Origin: an uncultured Saprospiraceae bacterium
GTDB lineage: Bacteria > Bacteroidota > Bacteroidia > Chitinophagales > Saprospiraceae
Length of the DNA stretch: 64,000 bases
NCBI GenBank assembly: GCA_937959275.1
Contig: CALGLU010000030.1
Span: forward strand, 50,213 to 114,212
Reading direction: 5' to 3'
In this document: piece by piece, positions 56,820 through 64,000 of the stretch
How the letters are laid out: each line of letters begins with the position of its first letter
Numbering within the stretch: the stretch's first letter is position 1
Made by a program: the position numbers and the translations under genes
The notes under the pieces: generated by a model
What the model saw: only the letters and a program-made list of their open reading frames with translations
Databases searched by the model: none
What the model was told of the DNA's origin: nothing

Positions 56820-57134
56820 ATAAGCCTCAATATATTAAATAATCTAGTATTACTATCATAACTCAGTGTCTTAAAAAGATGTATCATTTTACTTCTTTAT
56901 ATACCTGCTATGTGATAGTATTTGAATAAATAGTTCTTAGGCTGAAGGCCTTAATAAAAGCAACTGTCTTAAAGAAACTGTAATACACAATGCCTCTAAG
57001 AAATCTAGAATGACAGCTTTTTCGTCTTTGCTATTGTATATCTTGTAAAAGTCATATCAATATAACAAAAGCTCAAAGCTTTAGATGCTCCTCATTCTTT
57101 TTCTTAATTTGCTCCTCTAACACATTTTTACTAC
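56820..57134. other. Intergenic, 315 nt
   Basis: AT-rich divergent gap. TTAATTTG near 57098-57106 is one base off the -7 consensus and may serve the acylase gene. No gene or repeat seen. Confidence 0.5.
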
Positions 57135-59276
57135 ATGAAAAACCTTGTCATTCTTTTTACAATCATTGGTCTTGTTTCGTGTTCTAAACGAATCTCAGAT
57201 ACCAGCAATACTACAGTTGATGAGGTTTTGGCACCTTTAGCCACAGAAAGGACCACAGAAATCCTTTGGGATGAATGGGGCGTGCCTCACATATATGCCA
57301 AGAATAATGCTGATCTCTTCTATGCTTCTGGCTGGGCACAGATGCATAGTCATGGTAATACTATCCTGCGCAATTATGGCCACTCGCGCGGAGAGGCTGC
57401 CAAGTATTGGGGCGAAGAGTATCTGGAAAATGATATGATGGTACATAGTCTTAATTTCCCAACAATCGCAGCAGACTGGTATGAACAACAAAGTCTTGAA
57501 TTTAAAACTTACACTCAAAAGTTTGTGGATGGGATGAATGCTTATGCTCGGGCAAATTCAGGTAGTATATCAGCGTCTAATAAATTGGTCTTCCCGATTC
57601 GAAAAGAAGATGTATTCAAACATTATCTGTTTGTGATTTATACACGATTTATCGCCGGAGGCGAACTTGGTATGGTCGAAAATTGGGAACACACTGGATC
57701 AAACACCTATGCGATTGGTAAAGAGAGAAGTGCTAGCGGCAATGCTATGTTAGTCATGAATCCACACCTACCATGGAATGATGAATGGTTGTTTTATGAA
57801 ATGCATTATAATGCTCCCGGGCTAAACTTGTATGGTGCAACTCTCGTGGGTTTTCCCACTTTAGGAATTGCATTCAATGAGGAGCTGGGATGGAGCCACA
57901 CCAATAATACAATAGACGCTGCTGACGTCTATGAGTTACAACTAAAGGATGGCGGGTATGTGCTTGATGGCGAAGTGAACTCTTTCAAAGAACGGATTGC
58001 AAAAATAGACGTGATATCGAAAAATGGCGAAATGGAAACACGTGAGGTAACAATATTAGAATCCTTACATGGCCCGATTGTAAAGCAAGATGGAGACAAA
58101 GCCTTGGCGGTTCGGCTGCCTGGATTGGACCGACCTCATGCCTCTAAGCAGTGGTGGGACATGGGTAAGGCAAAGAATTTTAATCAATTCGAAACAGCGT
58201 TAAAAGAAGTTCAGATTCCTTTCTTTAATATCATGTATGCAGATAAGAAAGGAGATATCTTTTATATGTTCAATGGTCAAGTGCCTGTACGTCCGCGCGG
58301 TGGTTGGGATATGTGGAGCGATATTGTAGATGGGACAGATTCAGAGCTCATATGGAATGACATCCATACCTACGAGGATTTACCTAAACTTAAAAATCCA
58401 CCACAGTCTTGGTTGCAAAATGCAAATGATCCACCTTGGAGCAGCACGATTCCCCAGGAGCTTGATCCTACAGATTTTCCGCCCTACATGTCTCCTGTCC
58501 GGATGACCTTTAGACCTCAAATCGCAGCTAAAAAATTAGTGAATGATGAAAGTATTACGTTTGATGAGTTAGTTGATTATAAACTATCCACTGATGTCGA
58601 AATGGCTTATCGAGTGCTAGACGATCTTCATGAGGCCGTCAAATTATATGGAGGTGGCAATGCCTTGGTGATGAAAGCAGATTCTGTACTGATGGCATGG
58701 GATAAAAAAGCAGATGCGACAAGTAAAGGCATGACCTTATTTTATCAGTGGGCTCATGCGCTGGGTCCGTATAATCAAAGCATCTATAAAGATAAGTGGG
58801 ATATCGAAAATCCATTGACAACACCTGATGGTCTAAGCGATCCGTTAGCGGCAGTCAAAACACTGGAAGCCGTTGCGACACAATTTCAAGCAAGAGGCGT
58901 GCCTTTAGATTTGCCATGGGGCTTCTTCTATCGCATTAATTACAATAGTAAAGACCTACCTGCTAATGGAGCGGATGGCAGTGTTGGCATCTTTCGAGTT
59001 GCCTGGAGTGAAGCAGGCCCAGCAGAAGATGGTCGGATGTATATAGATGGCGGTGATACCTGGCAAGCAGTGATTGAATTTGGTGAAAAAGTAAAAGCCA
59101 AAGTATTGATGAGTTATGGAAATAGTACACAAAAAGACTCACCTCATTACGGCGACCAACTAGAATTATTCTCAAAGAAAGAAATGCGTGATTGTTATTA
59201 CTATAGAGAAGATGTAGAAAAGCATGTCAAGACTCGTGAAGTATTAGGAGCTAAAGGATTTGTAATCGATTTATAA
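57135..59276 (+). CDS. Penicillin acylase-family Ntn hydrolase, lipoprotein
   Basis: 713 residues. Lipobox LVSC with Cys16 anchors it in the envelope. The family is made as a precursor that cuts itself before the nucleophile Ser; here that is S189 in HTGSNTYAIG, giving an alpha chain to 188 and a beta chain of about 525. GVPHIYAKN and GWSHTNNTIDAADVYEL are family-typical. Members cleave N-acyl bonds of beta-lactams, acyl-homoserine lactones or acyl amino acids. The M28 peptidase gene follows by 3 nt, so acyl-amino acid or peptide turnover is likely. Confidence 0.88.
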   Translation: MKNLVILFTIIGLVSCSKRISDTSNTTVDEVLAPLATERTTEILWDEWGVPHIYAKNNADLFYASGWAQMHSHGNTILRNYGHSRGEAAKYWGEEYLENDMMVHSLNFPTIAADWYEQQSLEFKTYTQKFVDGMNAYARANSGSISASNKLVFPIRKEDVFKHYLFVIYTRFIAGGELGMVENWEHTGSNTYAIGKERSASGNAMLVMNPHLPWNDEWLFYEMHYNAPGLNLYGATLVGFPTLGIAFNEELGWSHTNNTIDAADVYELQLKDGGYVLDGEVNSFKERIAKIDVISKNGEMETREVTILESLHGPIVKQDGDKALAVRLPGLDRPHASKQWWDMGKAKNFNQFETALKEVQIPFFNIMYADKKGDIFYMFNGQVPVRPRGGWDMWSDIVDGTDSELIWNDIHTYEDLPKLKNPPQSWLQNANDPPWSSTIPQELDPTDFPPYMSPVRMTFRPQIAAKKLVNDESITFDELVDYKLSTDVEMAYRVLDDLHEAVKLYGGGNALVMKADSVLMAWDKKADATSKGMTLFYQWAHALGPYNQSIYKDKWDIENPLTTPDGLSDPLAAVKTLEAVATQFQARGVPLDLPWGFFYRINYNSKDLPANGADGSVGIFRVAWSEAGPAEDGRMYIDGGDTWQAVIEFGEKVKAKVLMSYGNSTQKDSPHYGDQLELFSKKEMRDCYYYREDVEKHVKTREVLGAKGFVIDL

Positions 59277-59279
59277 TAT

Positions 59280-60761
59280 ATGAAAGTTAGTGTGTTAATA
59301 TTCTTGATGATGATCTCCATTGATCTGTTAGCTCAGACTGATGCCGAACTTGTCAATCAGACAGTGGATCAACATATGATCAAAGGTCAAATTCATTTTT
59401 TGTGTTTGGATGCGTTGAAAGGCAGAGATACTGGCTCTCCGGGTTTGGAGTTGGCTGCTGACTTTATTGAAGCGCAGATTAAGCAATTTGGCGTGAAGCC
59501 TGCGCCTGGCATGGATAGCTATCGGCAAGCCGTCCCTTTTACCAAGACCAAACCAGCCACGACATCAGTCTTATCACTCGATGGTGTTGAGTTGAATAAT
59601 CCTGACGATTTTTTCATACTAGATGCTGATAATGTATTTATAGAATCTAACGAGTTAGTCTTTGTTGATTTTGGCTTAGCAGAAGATTATAAAGACATTG
59701 ATGTCAAAGGAAAAATAGTCATAGCGAATGCAGGTGATGGAGAATCTTCGGATCCTCAATCTTGGTATTATTTATCAAAAGAAAAAAACAAGTTGGCATC
59801 TCAAGCTGGAGCTACTGCGGTTTTAGAATTATATCTCAATCCCAAAGCTCCTTATAATTTTGTCAAACGGTTCTTAGCCTCATCTGAATCAATGACTTTG
59901 GGTCATCTTGAAAAAGGTCAAACAGTCGTCCCTCACTTAATGATTGATGCATCGAAAGACAAGACAGTGGAAGCTCTCAAGTCAGGAAAGACAAGCTTGA
60001 CAATAAACATTGATGGCATTCAAAAAGAAGAATTATTTTCTGATAACATTGTGGGCTATGTCGAAGGGACGGATCCTGCATTAAAACATGAGGTCGTTGT
60101 CTATTCAGCTCACTACGATCATGTTGGGATTGGACAAGCTGATATGGCAGGCGATACGATCTATAATGGTGCCCGAGATAATGCCGTCGGCACAACAACT
60201 GTACTTGTATCAGCAGAAAATATTGCCAAACATCCGACTCGACGTTCTGCTTTATTTGTTTTGTTTACAGCTGAAGAAAAAGGGCTGCTAGGTAGCAAAT
60301 GGTTTGTGGATCATTCACCGATACCATTAGCAGATATTGTATATTGTTTTAATAGCGACAATGGTGGCTATAATGATACGAGTCTGGCATCCATCATTGG
60401 TCTTGAACGAACAACAGCGCAGTCAATGATAGAGGAAGCGTGTGCAGCATATGGACTAAAAGCTATTGAAGACCCAGCCAAAGAACAAGGTTTATTCGAC
60501 CGATCAGACAATGTCAATTTTGCGGCAAAAGGTATTCCTGCACCGACATTCAGTATGGGCTTTACTTCATTCGACGCGGAGATTCAAAAATACTATCACC
60601 AAGCTGGTGACCATGCACAAAGTCTCGATTACGATTATTTATTTAAATTTTTTAGAGCTTATGCCTTGTCTGCTCGATTAATTGGGAATGCTGATGAAGC
60701 ACCGTTTTGGATAGATGGTGATAAGTATACTGAACTTGGCAAGGCTTTGTATAATAGGTAG
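59280..60761 (+). CDS. M28-family zinc aminopeptidase, secreted
   Basis: 493 residues with signal peptide (1-19, ending LLAQT). Zinc ligands in order: His and Asp in SAHYDHVG (about 277-281), Asp in GARDNAVG, Glu332/Glu333 in FTAEEKGLLGS, Asp in CFNSDNGGY, and the final His near YYHQAGDH. A PA-like insertion (about 110-235) lies between the N-terminal segment and the catalytic core. Coupled to the acylase gene upstream, it may take amino acids or peptides after deacylation. Confidence 0.88.
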   Translation: MKVSVLIFLMMISIDLLAQTDAELVNQTVDQHMIKGQIHFLCLDALKGRDTGSPGLELAADFIEAQIKQFGVKPAPGMDSYRQAVPFTKTKPATTSVLSLDGVELNNPDDFFILDADNVFIESNELVFVDFGLAEDYKDIDVKGKIVIANAGDGESSDPQSWYYLSKEKNKLASQAGATAVLELYLNPKAPYNFVKRFLASSESMTLGHLEKGQTVVPHLMIDASKDKTVEALKSGKTSLTINIDGIQKEELFSDNIVGYVEGTDPALKHEVVVYSAHYDHVGIGQADMAGDTIYNGARDNAVGTTTVLVSAENIAKHPTRRSALFVLFTAEEKGLLGSKWFVDHSPIPLADIVYCFNSDNGGYNDTSLASIIGLERTTAQSMIEEACAAYGLKAIEDPAKEQGLFDRSDNVNFAAKGIPAPTFSMGFTSFDAEIQKYYHQAGDHAQSLDYDYLFKFFRAYALSARLIGNADEAPFWIDGDKYTELGKALYNR

Positions 60762-60772
60762 GAGGATTAAAA

Positions 60773-60814
60773 TTGGGAGTTGGAAGTTGGGAGTCCGGAG
60801 TTGGGAGGTTGGAG
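60773..60814. repeat. TTGGGAG heptamer run, six units
   Basis: TTGGGAG, TTGGAAG, TTGGGAG, TCCGGAG, TTGGGAG, GTTGGAG in direct order. G-tract spacing would allow a two-tier quadruplex on the plus strand. Confidence 0.7.
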
Positions 60815-60951
60815 GTTGAAACCAAGATTTTAAATAGATCAAAAAGCTTTTGTAAAACTAACTTAAGGGATTCCCTAATCAAAAGGCGGGTGCGCGTGTA
60901 GTTAAAATCGTATCGCACCTCACAGCATTCCTTTTTGAAATTCTACGATCT

Positions 60952-61005
60952 TCCTCGTGATGACTCGCGGGATTACAATTATGTCACTGTTCCGGTGTTT
61001 ATTCT
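60952..61005. repeat. Dispersed REP-like element, diverged copy C
   Basis: CTCGTGATGACTCGCGGGAT then TACAATTATGTCACTGTTCC and GGTGTTT, matching the palindrome and tail of copies A and B with several changes. Confidence 0.65.
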
Positions 61006-61071
61006 CGCCTAAAGATCGAATCAACTTCATAACAAACGCAAATCCCGCATACAGAATAATTTGAAATAGAA

Positions 61072-61149
61072 ATTGCAATTGACATTGGCATTGACATTGG
61101 CATTGACATTGATATTGATATTGATATTGTTATTGATATTGTTATCGTC
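61072..61149. repeat. ATTGNN hexamer microsatellite, 13 units
   Basis: ATTGCA, ATTGAC, ATTGGC, ATTGAC, ATTGGC, ATTGAC, three ATTGAT, ATTGTT, ATTGAT, ATTGTT, ATCGTC. A shorter run of the same family lies at 15067 on the other strand. Confidence 0.85.
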
Positions 61150-61157
61150 ATTAAATA

Positions 61158-61183
61158 AGGGGATGCCCCTTACAACATCCCCT
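61158..61183 (-). terminator. Terminator of the TonB-C-like gene
   Basis: On the minus strand AGGGGATG-TTGTAAGGGG-CATCCCCT followed by TATTTAATG: an 8-bp G/C-rich stem 27 nt past the stop codon. An alternative hairpin AAGGGG-ATG-CCCCTT shares one arm. Confidence 0.65.
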
Positions 61184-61210
61184 AAGAACGATCTTCCGAA
61201 TGATCAGTTT

Positions 61211-61675
61211 TTAACTTCGAAATAGCATATTAAATGTAACGCTCATTGGTTGAGCTTCTCCATTTTCAGTTGCAGGTGTCCACGTAAATTGTGCAAGATG
61301 ATCTCTGATGGCTTTACCAAACAAAGCTTCTGAACATTCTGATACAGATATATTATTCGTTTCACCTGTTGCATTTCCTGTAAATGAAATTTTACATGTC
61401 TCTTGAATATCGTATTCATAAGCGATGGCTGGATACTGCATCGAAGCCATAAATTGCTTTAATTCTTGAAGACTACAATTAGACACACCGTATCCATTTT
61501 CTATTGGACATTGATCTGTCGATAATTTAGTGTTCATTAATTCAGATTCATCTATTGAATTGTCACTTATTGATGATGAAAGAAGAGACGGATGAATTGG
61601 TTTATCAACTACGGAAAGTTGAGCGATTAGATTCACTGAAGACAAGCAACAACATAAAATGAGGAAGTTTTTCAT
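61211..61675 (-). CDS. TonB C-terminal-like periplasmic protein
   Basis: 154 residues with signal peptide (about 1-18, ending LIAQ). The C-terminal half (YPAIAYEYDIQETCKISFTG, then NISVSECSEALFGKAIRDHL and FTWTPATENGEAQPMSVTFN) follows the TonB_C fold pattern without a transmembrane TonB anchor or Pro-rich spacer. Such stand-alone domains are common in Bacteroidota; role unknown. Confidence 0.65.
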   Translation of the reverse strand: MKNFLILCCCLSSVNLIAQLSVVDKPIHPSLLSSSISDNSIDESELMNTKLSTDQCPIENGYGVSNCSLQELKQFMASMQYPAIAYEYDIQETCKISFTGNATGETNNISVSECSEALFGKAIRDHLAQFTWTPATENGEAQPMSVTFNMLFRS

Positions 61676-61862
61676 TTGATAGACATTTTAAATGATAAAA
61701 AATATTTATGCAAAAATATCCTCCATCCCCTTACAAAACCATCCTCATTTTCCATGATAATTATACCTAATTTTAGGTAATTTCAATCGTTTAATGACGA
61801 TGATGGGCTTGTGCGACACAGAATCTTTGAATATCAATTCAAAATAGTTACACTATATCTAG

Positions 61863-61880
61863 ATTAAAAGACCTTTTTAT
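61863..61880 (+). promoter_or_regulatory. Dyad operator candidate 1 (ATTAAAAG-AC-CTTTTTAT)
   Basis: Near-perfect inverted repeat (7 of 8 positions) lying immediately upstream of the -7 box of the Rrf2 gene, where a repressor would block polymerase. A matching site is at 62355. Confidence 0.6.
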
Positions 61881-61882
61881 CT

Positions 61883-61890
61883 TATATTTG
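61883..61890 (+). promoter_or_regulatory. -7 element TATATTTG of the Rrf2 gene
   Basis: Exact TAnnTTTG match, 15 nt before ATG 61906. The dyad at 61863-61880 ends 2 nt upstream. Confidence 0.6.
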
Positions 61891-61905
61891 CCATGTAAAC
61901 AAAAA

Positions 61906-62334
61906 ATGATGTTTTCAAAATCTTGTGAATACGGTATTAGAGCTCTTACAGTCATAGGAAAAGCTCACTTAGATCATCGAAAGATTGGCATCAAAGAGAT
62001 CTGTAAAATAGCTCAGACACCAGAATCCTTTACTGCCAAAATATTGCAAAACTTAGTAAAAAGAAACATCCTCAATTCTCAGAAAGGTCCAGCGGGTGGT
62101 TTCTATTTCAACAGAGAATTAGATCAAATCAAACTGATAGACATAGTAAAAGTCATAGATGGAGAAGGCATCTTTAGTCAATGTGGTTTGGGGCTTTCTC
62201 ATTGCGATGCCAAGAATCCATGTCCTTTACATTTTCAATATGAAGTTGTTAGGAATGAATTATTAGACATGTGTCAATCAAATGATCTTTTACAATTAAC
62301 AACGGCTATGGATGCTAAGAATTTTCAGCGATAA
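61906..62334 (+). CDS. Rrf2-family iron-sulfur transcriptional regulator
   Basis: 142 residues from ATG 61906 (61909 equally possible); the upstream TTG at 61888 lies inside the promoter and is not a credible start. N-terminal winged helix-turn-helix (SKSCEYGIRALTVIGKAHL, GPAGGFYFNREL). Three Cys at 93, 100 and 106 (C-x6-C-x5-C, QCGLGLSHCDAKNPCPL) fit the cluster-binding pattern of NsrR, RirA and IscR, which sense nitric oxide, iron or cluster status. Gene order ending in a truncated haemoglobin favours NO sensing. Likely autorepressed through the dyad at 61863. Confidence 0.88.
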   Translation: MMFSKSCEYGIRALTVIGKAHLDHRKIGIKEICKIAQTPESFTAKILQNLVKRNILNSQKGPAGGFYFNRELDQIKLIDIVKVIDGEGIFSQCGLGLSHCDAKNPCPLHFQYEVVRNELLDMCQSNDLLQLTTAMDAKNFQR

Positions 62335-62354
62335 AAATTTTTCTTTAATATAGG

Positions 62355-62372
62355 ATATAAAGGTCTTTTATA
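62355..62372 (+). promoter_or_regulatory. Dyad operator candidate 2 (ATATAAAG-GT-CTTTTATA)
   Basis: Inverted repeat with the same half-site and 2-nt centre as the site at 61863; read on the minus strand, TAAAAGACCTTT is shared exactly. It sits 17 nt before the ATG at 62390, ahead of the membrane-cupin-haemoglobin unit. Confidence 0.6.
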
Positions 62373-62389
62373 ACATTAAATAATATACT

Positions 62390-62755
62390 ATGAATACCAT
62401 TCAATTAAAACAGAAACATTTCAAGGGTGCACATCGATTTACACTAGGCACCATACCCAAGTCATTACTTAAAAAATATATGGACTATGTGGCCTCAAAA
62501 GACGGTGAAAACATGTATTGGTACCTGAAGGTTCTAATTATGATTCCCTGTGCCATGATGGTTCCATCTATAACAGCGATGTACTTACTTGTTCCAAATT
62601 TTATCTGGTTCATCGTCATAACAATGCTCCTATTTTTTCTGAATATGGGTGTACACATTGCTCAATTGAAAAGCACCATATTCATCCCTCTATACCATGC
62701 GACTATTCTAATTATGACATTAATTCCCTTTATAACATACCTGCTTAATCTATGA
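62390..62755 (+). CDS. Small membrane protein, 121 aa, unknown
   Basis: Polar N-terminus (1-42) then three hydrophobic helices (about 45-118). No family recognised. It overlaps the cupin gene by 4 nt, so it is part of the Rrf2-controlled unit. A role in respiration or nitrosative stress is inferred from neighbours only. Confidence 0.65.
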   Translation: MNTIQLKQKHFKGAHRFTLGTIPKSLLKKYMDYVASKDGENMYWYLKVLIMIPCAMMVPSITAMYLLVPNFIWFIVITMLLFFLNMGVHIAQLKSTIFIPLYHATILIMTLIPFITYLLNL

Positions 62756-63048
62756 AAACTAACAAGCCAAAAATAAAAGTAAAACTTCATAATGCATCCT
62801 TTAAGATATTGGAGATAAATGGAGAAATTGGAAACGAAATTACGGATCACAAGGTGGACTATGATGCCTTTCTATTAGTGCTGAGCGGTAATGTTACTTA
62901 CACACAAGGCGATATAAAGACTATTCTCTCAAAAGAAGACTTGCAGTCCATTCCAAAAAATGAAATTCATAAAGTAGAATTCACAGAAGATTCAACATTG
63001 CTCTTATTCTTACGCGCAGACGCAAAGCTGAAATTTGAACATAAATAG
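62752..63048 (+). CDS. Small cupin-like protein
   Basis: 98 residues forming one beta-sandwich of cupin type: AFLLVLSGNVTYTQGDIKTI and IPKNEIHKVEFTED follow the two cupin motifs. His and Glu in NEIHKVEF may be metal ligands, but the first motif's His pair is absent. Coupled to the membrane-protein gene upstream and 3 nt before the next gene. Confidence 0.65.
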   Translation: MKTNKPKIKVKLHNASFKILEINGEIGNEITDHKVDYDAFLLVLSGNVTYTQGDIKTILSKEDLQSIPKNEIHKVEFTEDSTLLLFLRADAKLKFEHK

Positions 63049-63051
63049 AAG

Positions 63052-63483
63052 ATGAAAGCAATCTTGCTATTGTTAATAGGTACATGGATAGGATTAGTCA
63101 TCGGTCTTTCTTTTGTAGAAGCTCCATTAAAGTTTCAAGCTCCAGGCATGACCACCAAATTAGGATTAGGGATTGGCAAACTTGTCTTTGGATACTCAAA
63201 TAAAATCCAATTATTCCTGATGGCTATTCTATTATCCAGTCTTATTTATAATTTCTCTCATTCAATTAAATCGGCAAAGCTGTATATTTTATTACTAGTC
63301 ATAAGTGTCAGCGTCCAAAGTATTTATCTCTTACCCATTCTGGATTTGAGAGTTGATAGAATCCTTAGAGGCGATCCTGTTTCTTCCAGTCATCATCATT
63401 TATATTTCATAGGATTAGAGATTCTAAAGACGGGGGCACTCATATTTCTGTTTATAAACCTGTACCGCCAATGGACGACATAA
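63052..63483 (+). CDS. Four-helix membrane protein, unknown
   Basis: 143 residues with about four membrane helices. FVEAPLKFQAPGMTTKLGLG after helix 1 recalls the DUF4149/TMEM205-like group but the match is loose. Two adjacent His (SSHHHLYF) before the last helix could bind metal or haem. It overlaps the haemoglobin gene by 13 nt. Confidence 0.6.
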   Translation: MKAILLLLIGTWIGLVIGLSFVEAPLKFQAPGMTTKLGLGIGKLVFGYSNKIQLFLMAILLSSLIYNFSHSIKSAKLYILLLVISVSVQSIYLLPILDLRVDRILRGDPVSSSHHHLYFIGLEILKTGALIFLFINLYRQWTT

Positions 63484-63860
63484 CAAATAAGGATGATGTG
63501 ATCAAGTTTGTCAATTCCTTTTACGAAAAAGTGAAACTTGACGATTTGATTGGACCTATTTTTAATCAAAGAATTGAATTGGATAATTGGCCTAGCCATT
63601 TAGATAAGTTGAGTGGTTTTTGGAATACTGTTTTATTCGGTGTCCCAGATTATCGAGGCAATCCTTTCTCTCATCATGTAGACCTCAATATTAATACTGA
63701 TCATTTTGATAGATGGATTCAACTATTTAAAAAAACCATTCAATCAAACTTTGAAGGACCAAAAGCAACTGAAGCGATGGAGAAAGCTGATAAAATGAGA
63801 GTTATGTTTGAAAGCAAACTCAAACATATCAGAGTCAATTCTAACCACAGTCTTTTTTGA
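63471..63860 (+). CDS. Group III truncated haemoglobin
   Basis: 129 residues, the trHb III pattern: B10 Tyr18 in FVNSFYEKV, DDLIGPIF, HLDKLSGFWNTVLFG, YRGNPFSHH, and proximal His78 in DHFDRW. Group III globins bind haem and are linked to NO or oxygen handling. Last gene of the unit behind the Rrf2 regulator. The group II intron remnant on the other strand starts 2 nt after its stop. Confidence 0.9.
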   Translation: MDDITNKDDVIKFVNSFYEKVKLDDLIGPIFNQRIELDNWPSHLDKLSGFWNTVLFGVPDYRGNPFSHHVDLNINTDHFDRWIQLFKKTIQSNFEGPKATEAMEKADKMRVMFESKLKHIRVNSNHSLF

Positions 63861-63862
63861 CA

Positions 63863-64000
63863 ATCGAGTAGGAGAAACGAGCAATAATAAAATTGGTCGT
63901 TTCGTCCTCTCACACCACCCAGCGTACGCCTTACGTACTGGGCGGTTTCATTAATTTTGAACAATAATAAGCATACATATCGAATAGCCCAATGCTAGCG
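63863..64000 (-). mobile_element. Group II intron 3' end (domains V and VI), continues past window
   Basis: Read on the minus strand. ACCGCCCAG-TACG-loop-CGTA-CG-CTGGGTGGT (63914-63947) folds as a domain V: lower 9-bp stem, 2-nt CG bulge, upper 4-bp stem, and a CGC at the triad position. It is followed by GTGAGAGG, then a domain VI stem (GAAACGA with TCGTTTC), and the end CCTACTCGAT, which I recall from group II introns of Bacteroidota. The intron body and any reverse transcriptase would lie to the right of the window. Confidence 0.7.

Larger units (their letters stand above)
60762..61210. other. Intergenic, 449 nt, rich in short repeats
   Basis: Holds the TTGGGAG heptamers (60773), a diverged dispersed element (60952), the ATTGNN hexamer array (61072) and a terminator (61158). 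No coding frame is credible. Confidence 0.75.

Noticed and set aside
63740..63964. Minus-strand frame of 74 codons opposite the haemoglobin end
   Set aside because: It crosses the group II intron boundary and the haemoglobin gene; no protein family fits.

Overview
The window reads as a chromosome segment of a member of the Bacteroidota, most like the marine Saprospiraceae/Lewinella group (the lineage is inferred). The signs are a type IX secretion C-terminal domain (gene at 15191), several TAnnTTTG promoter elements with no clear Shine-Dalgarno sequences, a DUF1800/DUF1501 pair, secreted enzymes with CBM6 and discoidin modules, and Bacteroidota-style orthologues throughout. Composition is moderately AT-rich. 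I see no rRNA, tRNA or CRISPR array.

Layout. 1-7.2 kb: the 3' part of a sialate O-acetylesterase gene, then a tight five-gene catabolic operon (RidA, class III aminotransferase, NAD-dependent hydroxyacyl dehydrogenase, M19 dipeptidase, ceramidase-like amidase). 7.4-12.7 kb: a GH5 enzyme with two CBM6 domains, a thioredoxin-fold/TPR protein, a 48-nt tandem array and a divergent NRAMP-like transporter. 12.8-15.0 kb (minus): metallophosphoesterase, orphan HigA-like regulator, GNAT, FKBP lipoprotein. 15.2-19.4 kb: an Asp-box protein exported by T9SS, a flavin reductase-like protein, a 44-nt hairpin array and pth. 19.9-23.4 kb: a phosphatidylcholine synthase, an aminotransferase and a transporter closely resembling the animal choline transporter CHT1, together a likely choline-to-phosphatidylcholine module. 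23.4-25.1 kb: an AT-rich island with a broken RHS protein and three small membrane ORFs. 25.3-28.5 kb: sugar MFS transporter plus GH43 xylosidase, followed by an eleven-copy 49-nt array.

29-39 kb is largely housekeeping on the minus strand: YgjP-like metallopeptidase, serC, gpmI, a TIGR02757 protein, and infB-nusA-rimP preceded by a promoter and a terminator-like leader hairpin. 39.2-46.2 kb: purine nucleoside phosphorylase, small envelope proteins, an orphan TrpF-like protein, and a sugar-oxidation group (GMC oxidoreductase with a four-cysteine cluster, Tat-targeted gluconate dehydrogenase subunit 3-like partner, sugar isomerase/epimerase). 46.4-54 kb: a membrane-anchored AraC regulator, an S41 peptidase, and a DUF1800-DUF1501-discoidin operon. 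54.2-61.7 kb: a SulP transporter, a penicillin acylase plus M28 peptidase pair, and a TonB-C-like protein. 61.9-63.9 kb: an Rrf2 iron-sulfur-type regulator and a four-gene unit ending in a group III truncated haemoglobin, with two matching dyads placed as operators. The right edge carries what looks like the 3' end (domains V and VI) of a group II intron on the minus strand.

A dispersed palindromic element (core GTGAT-GA-ATCAC plus a conserved tail) recurs in intergenic gaps, and the 49-nt array at 28487 appears to be an expansion of its tail.
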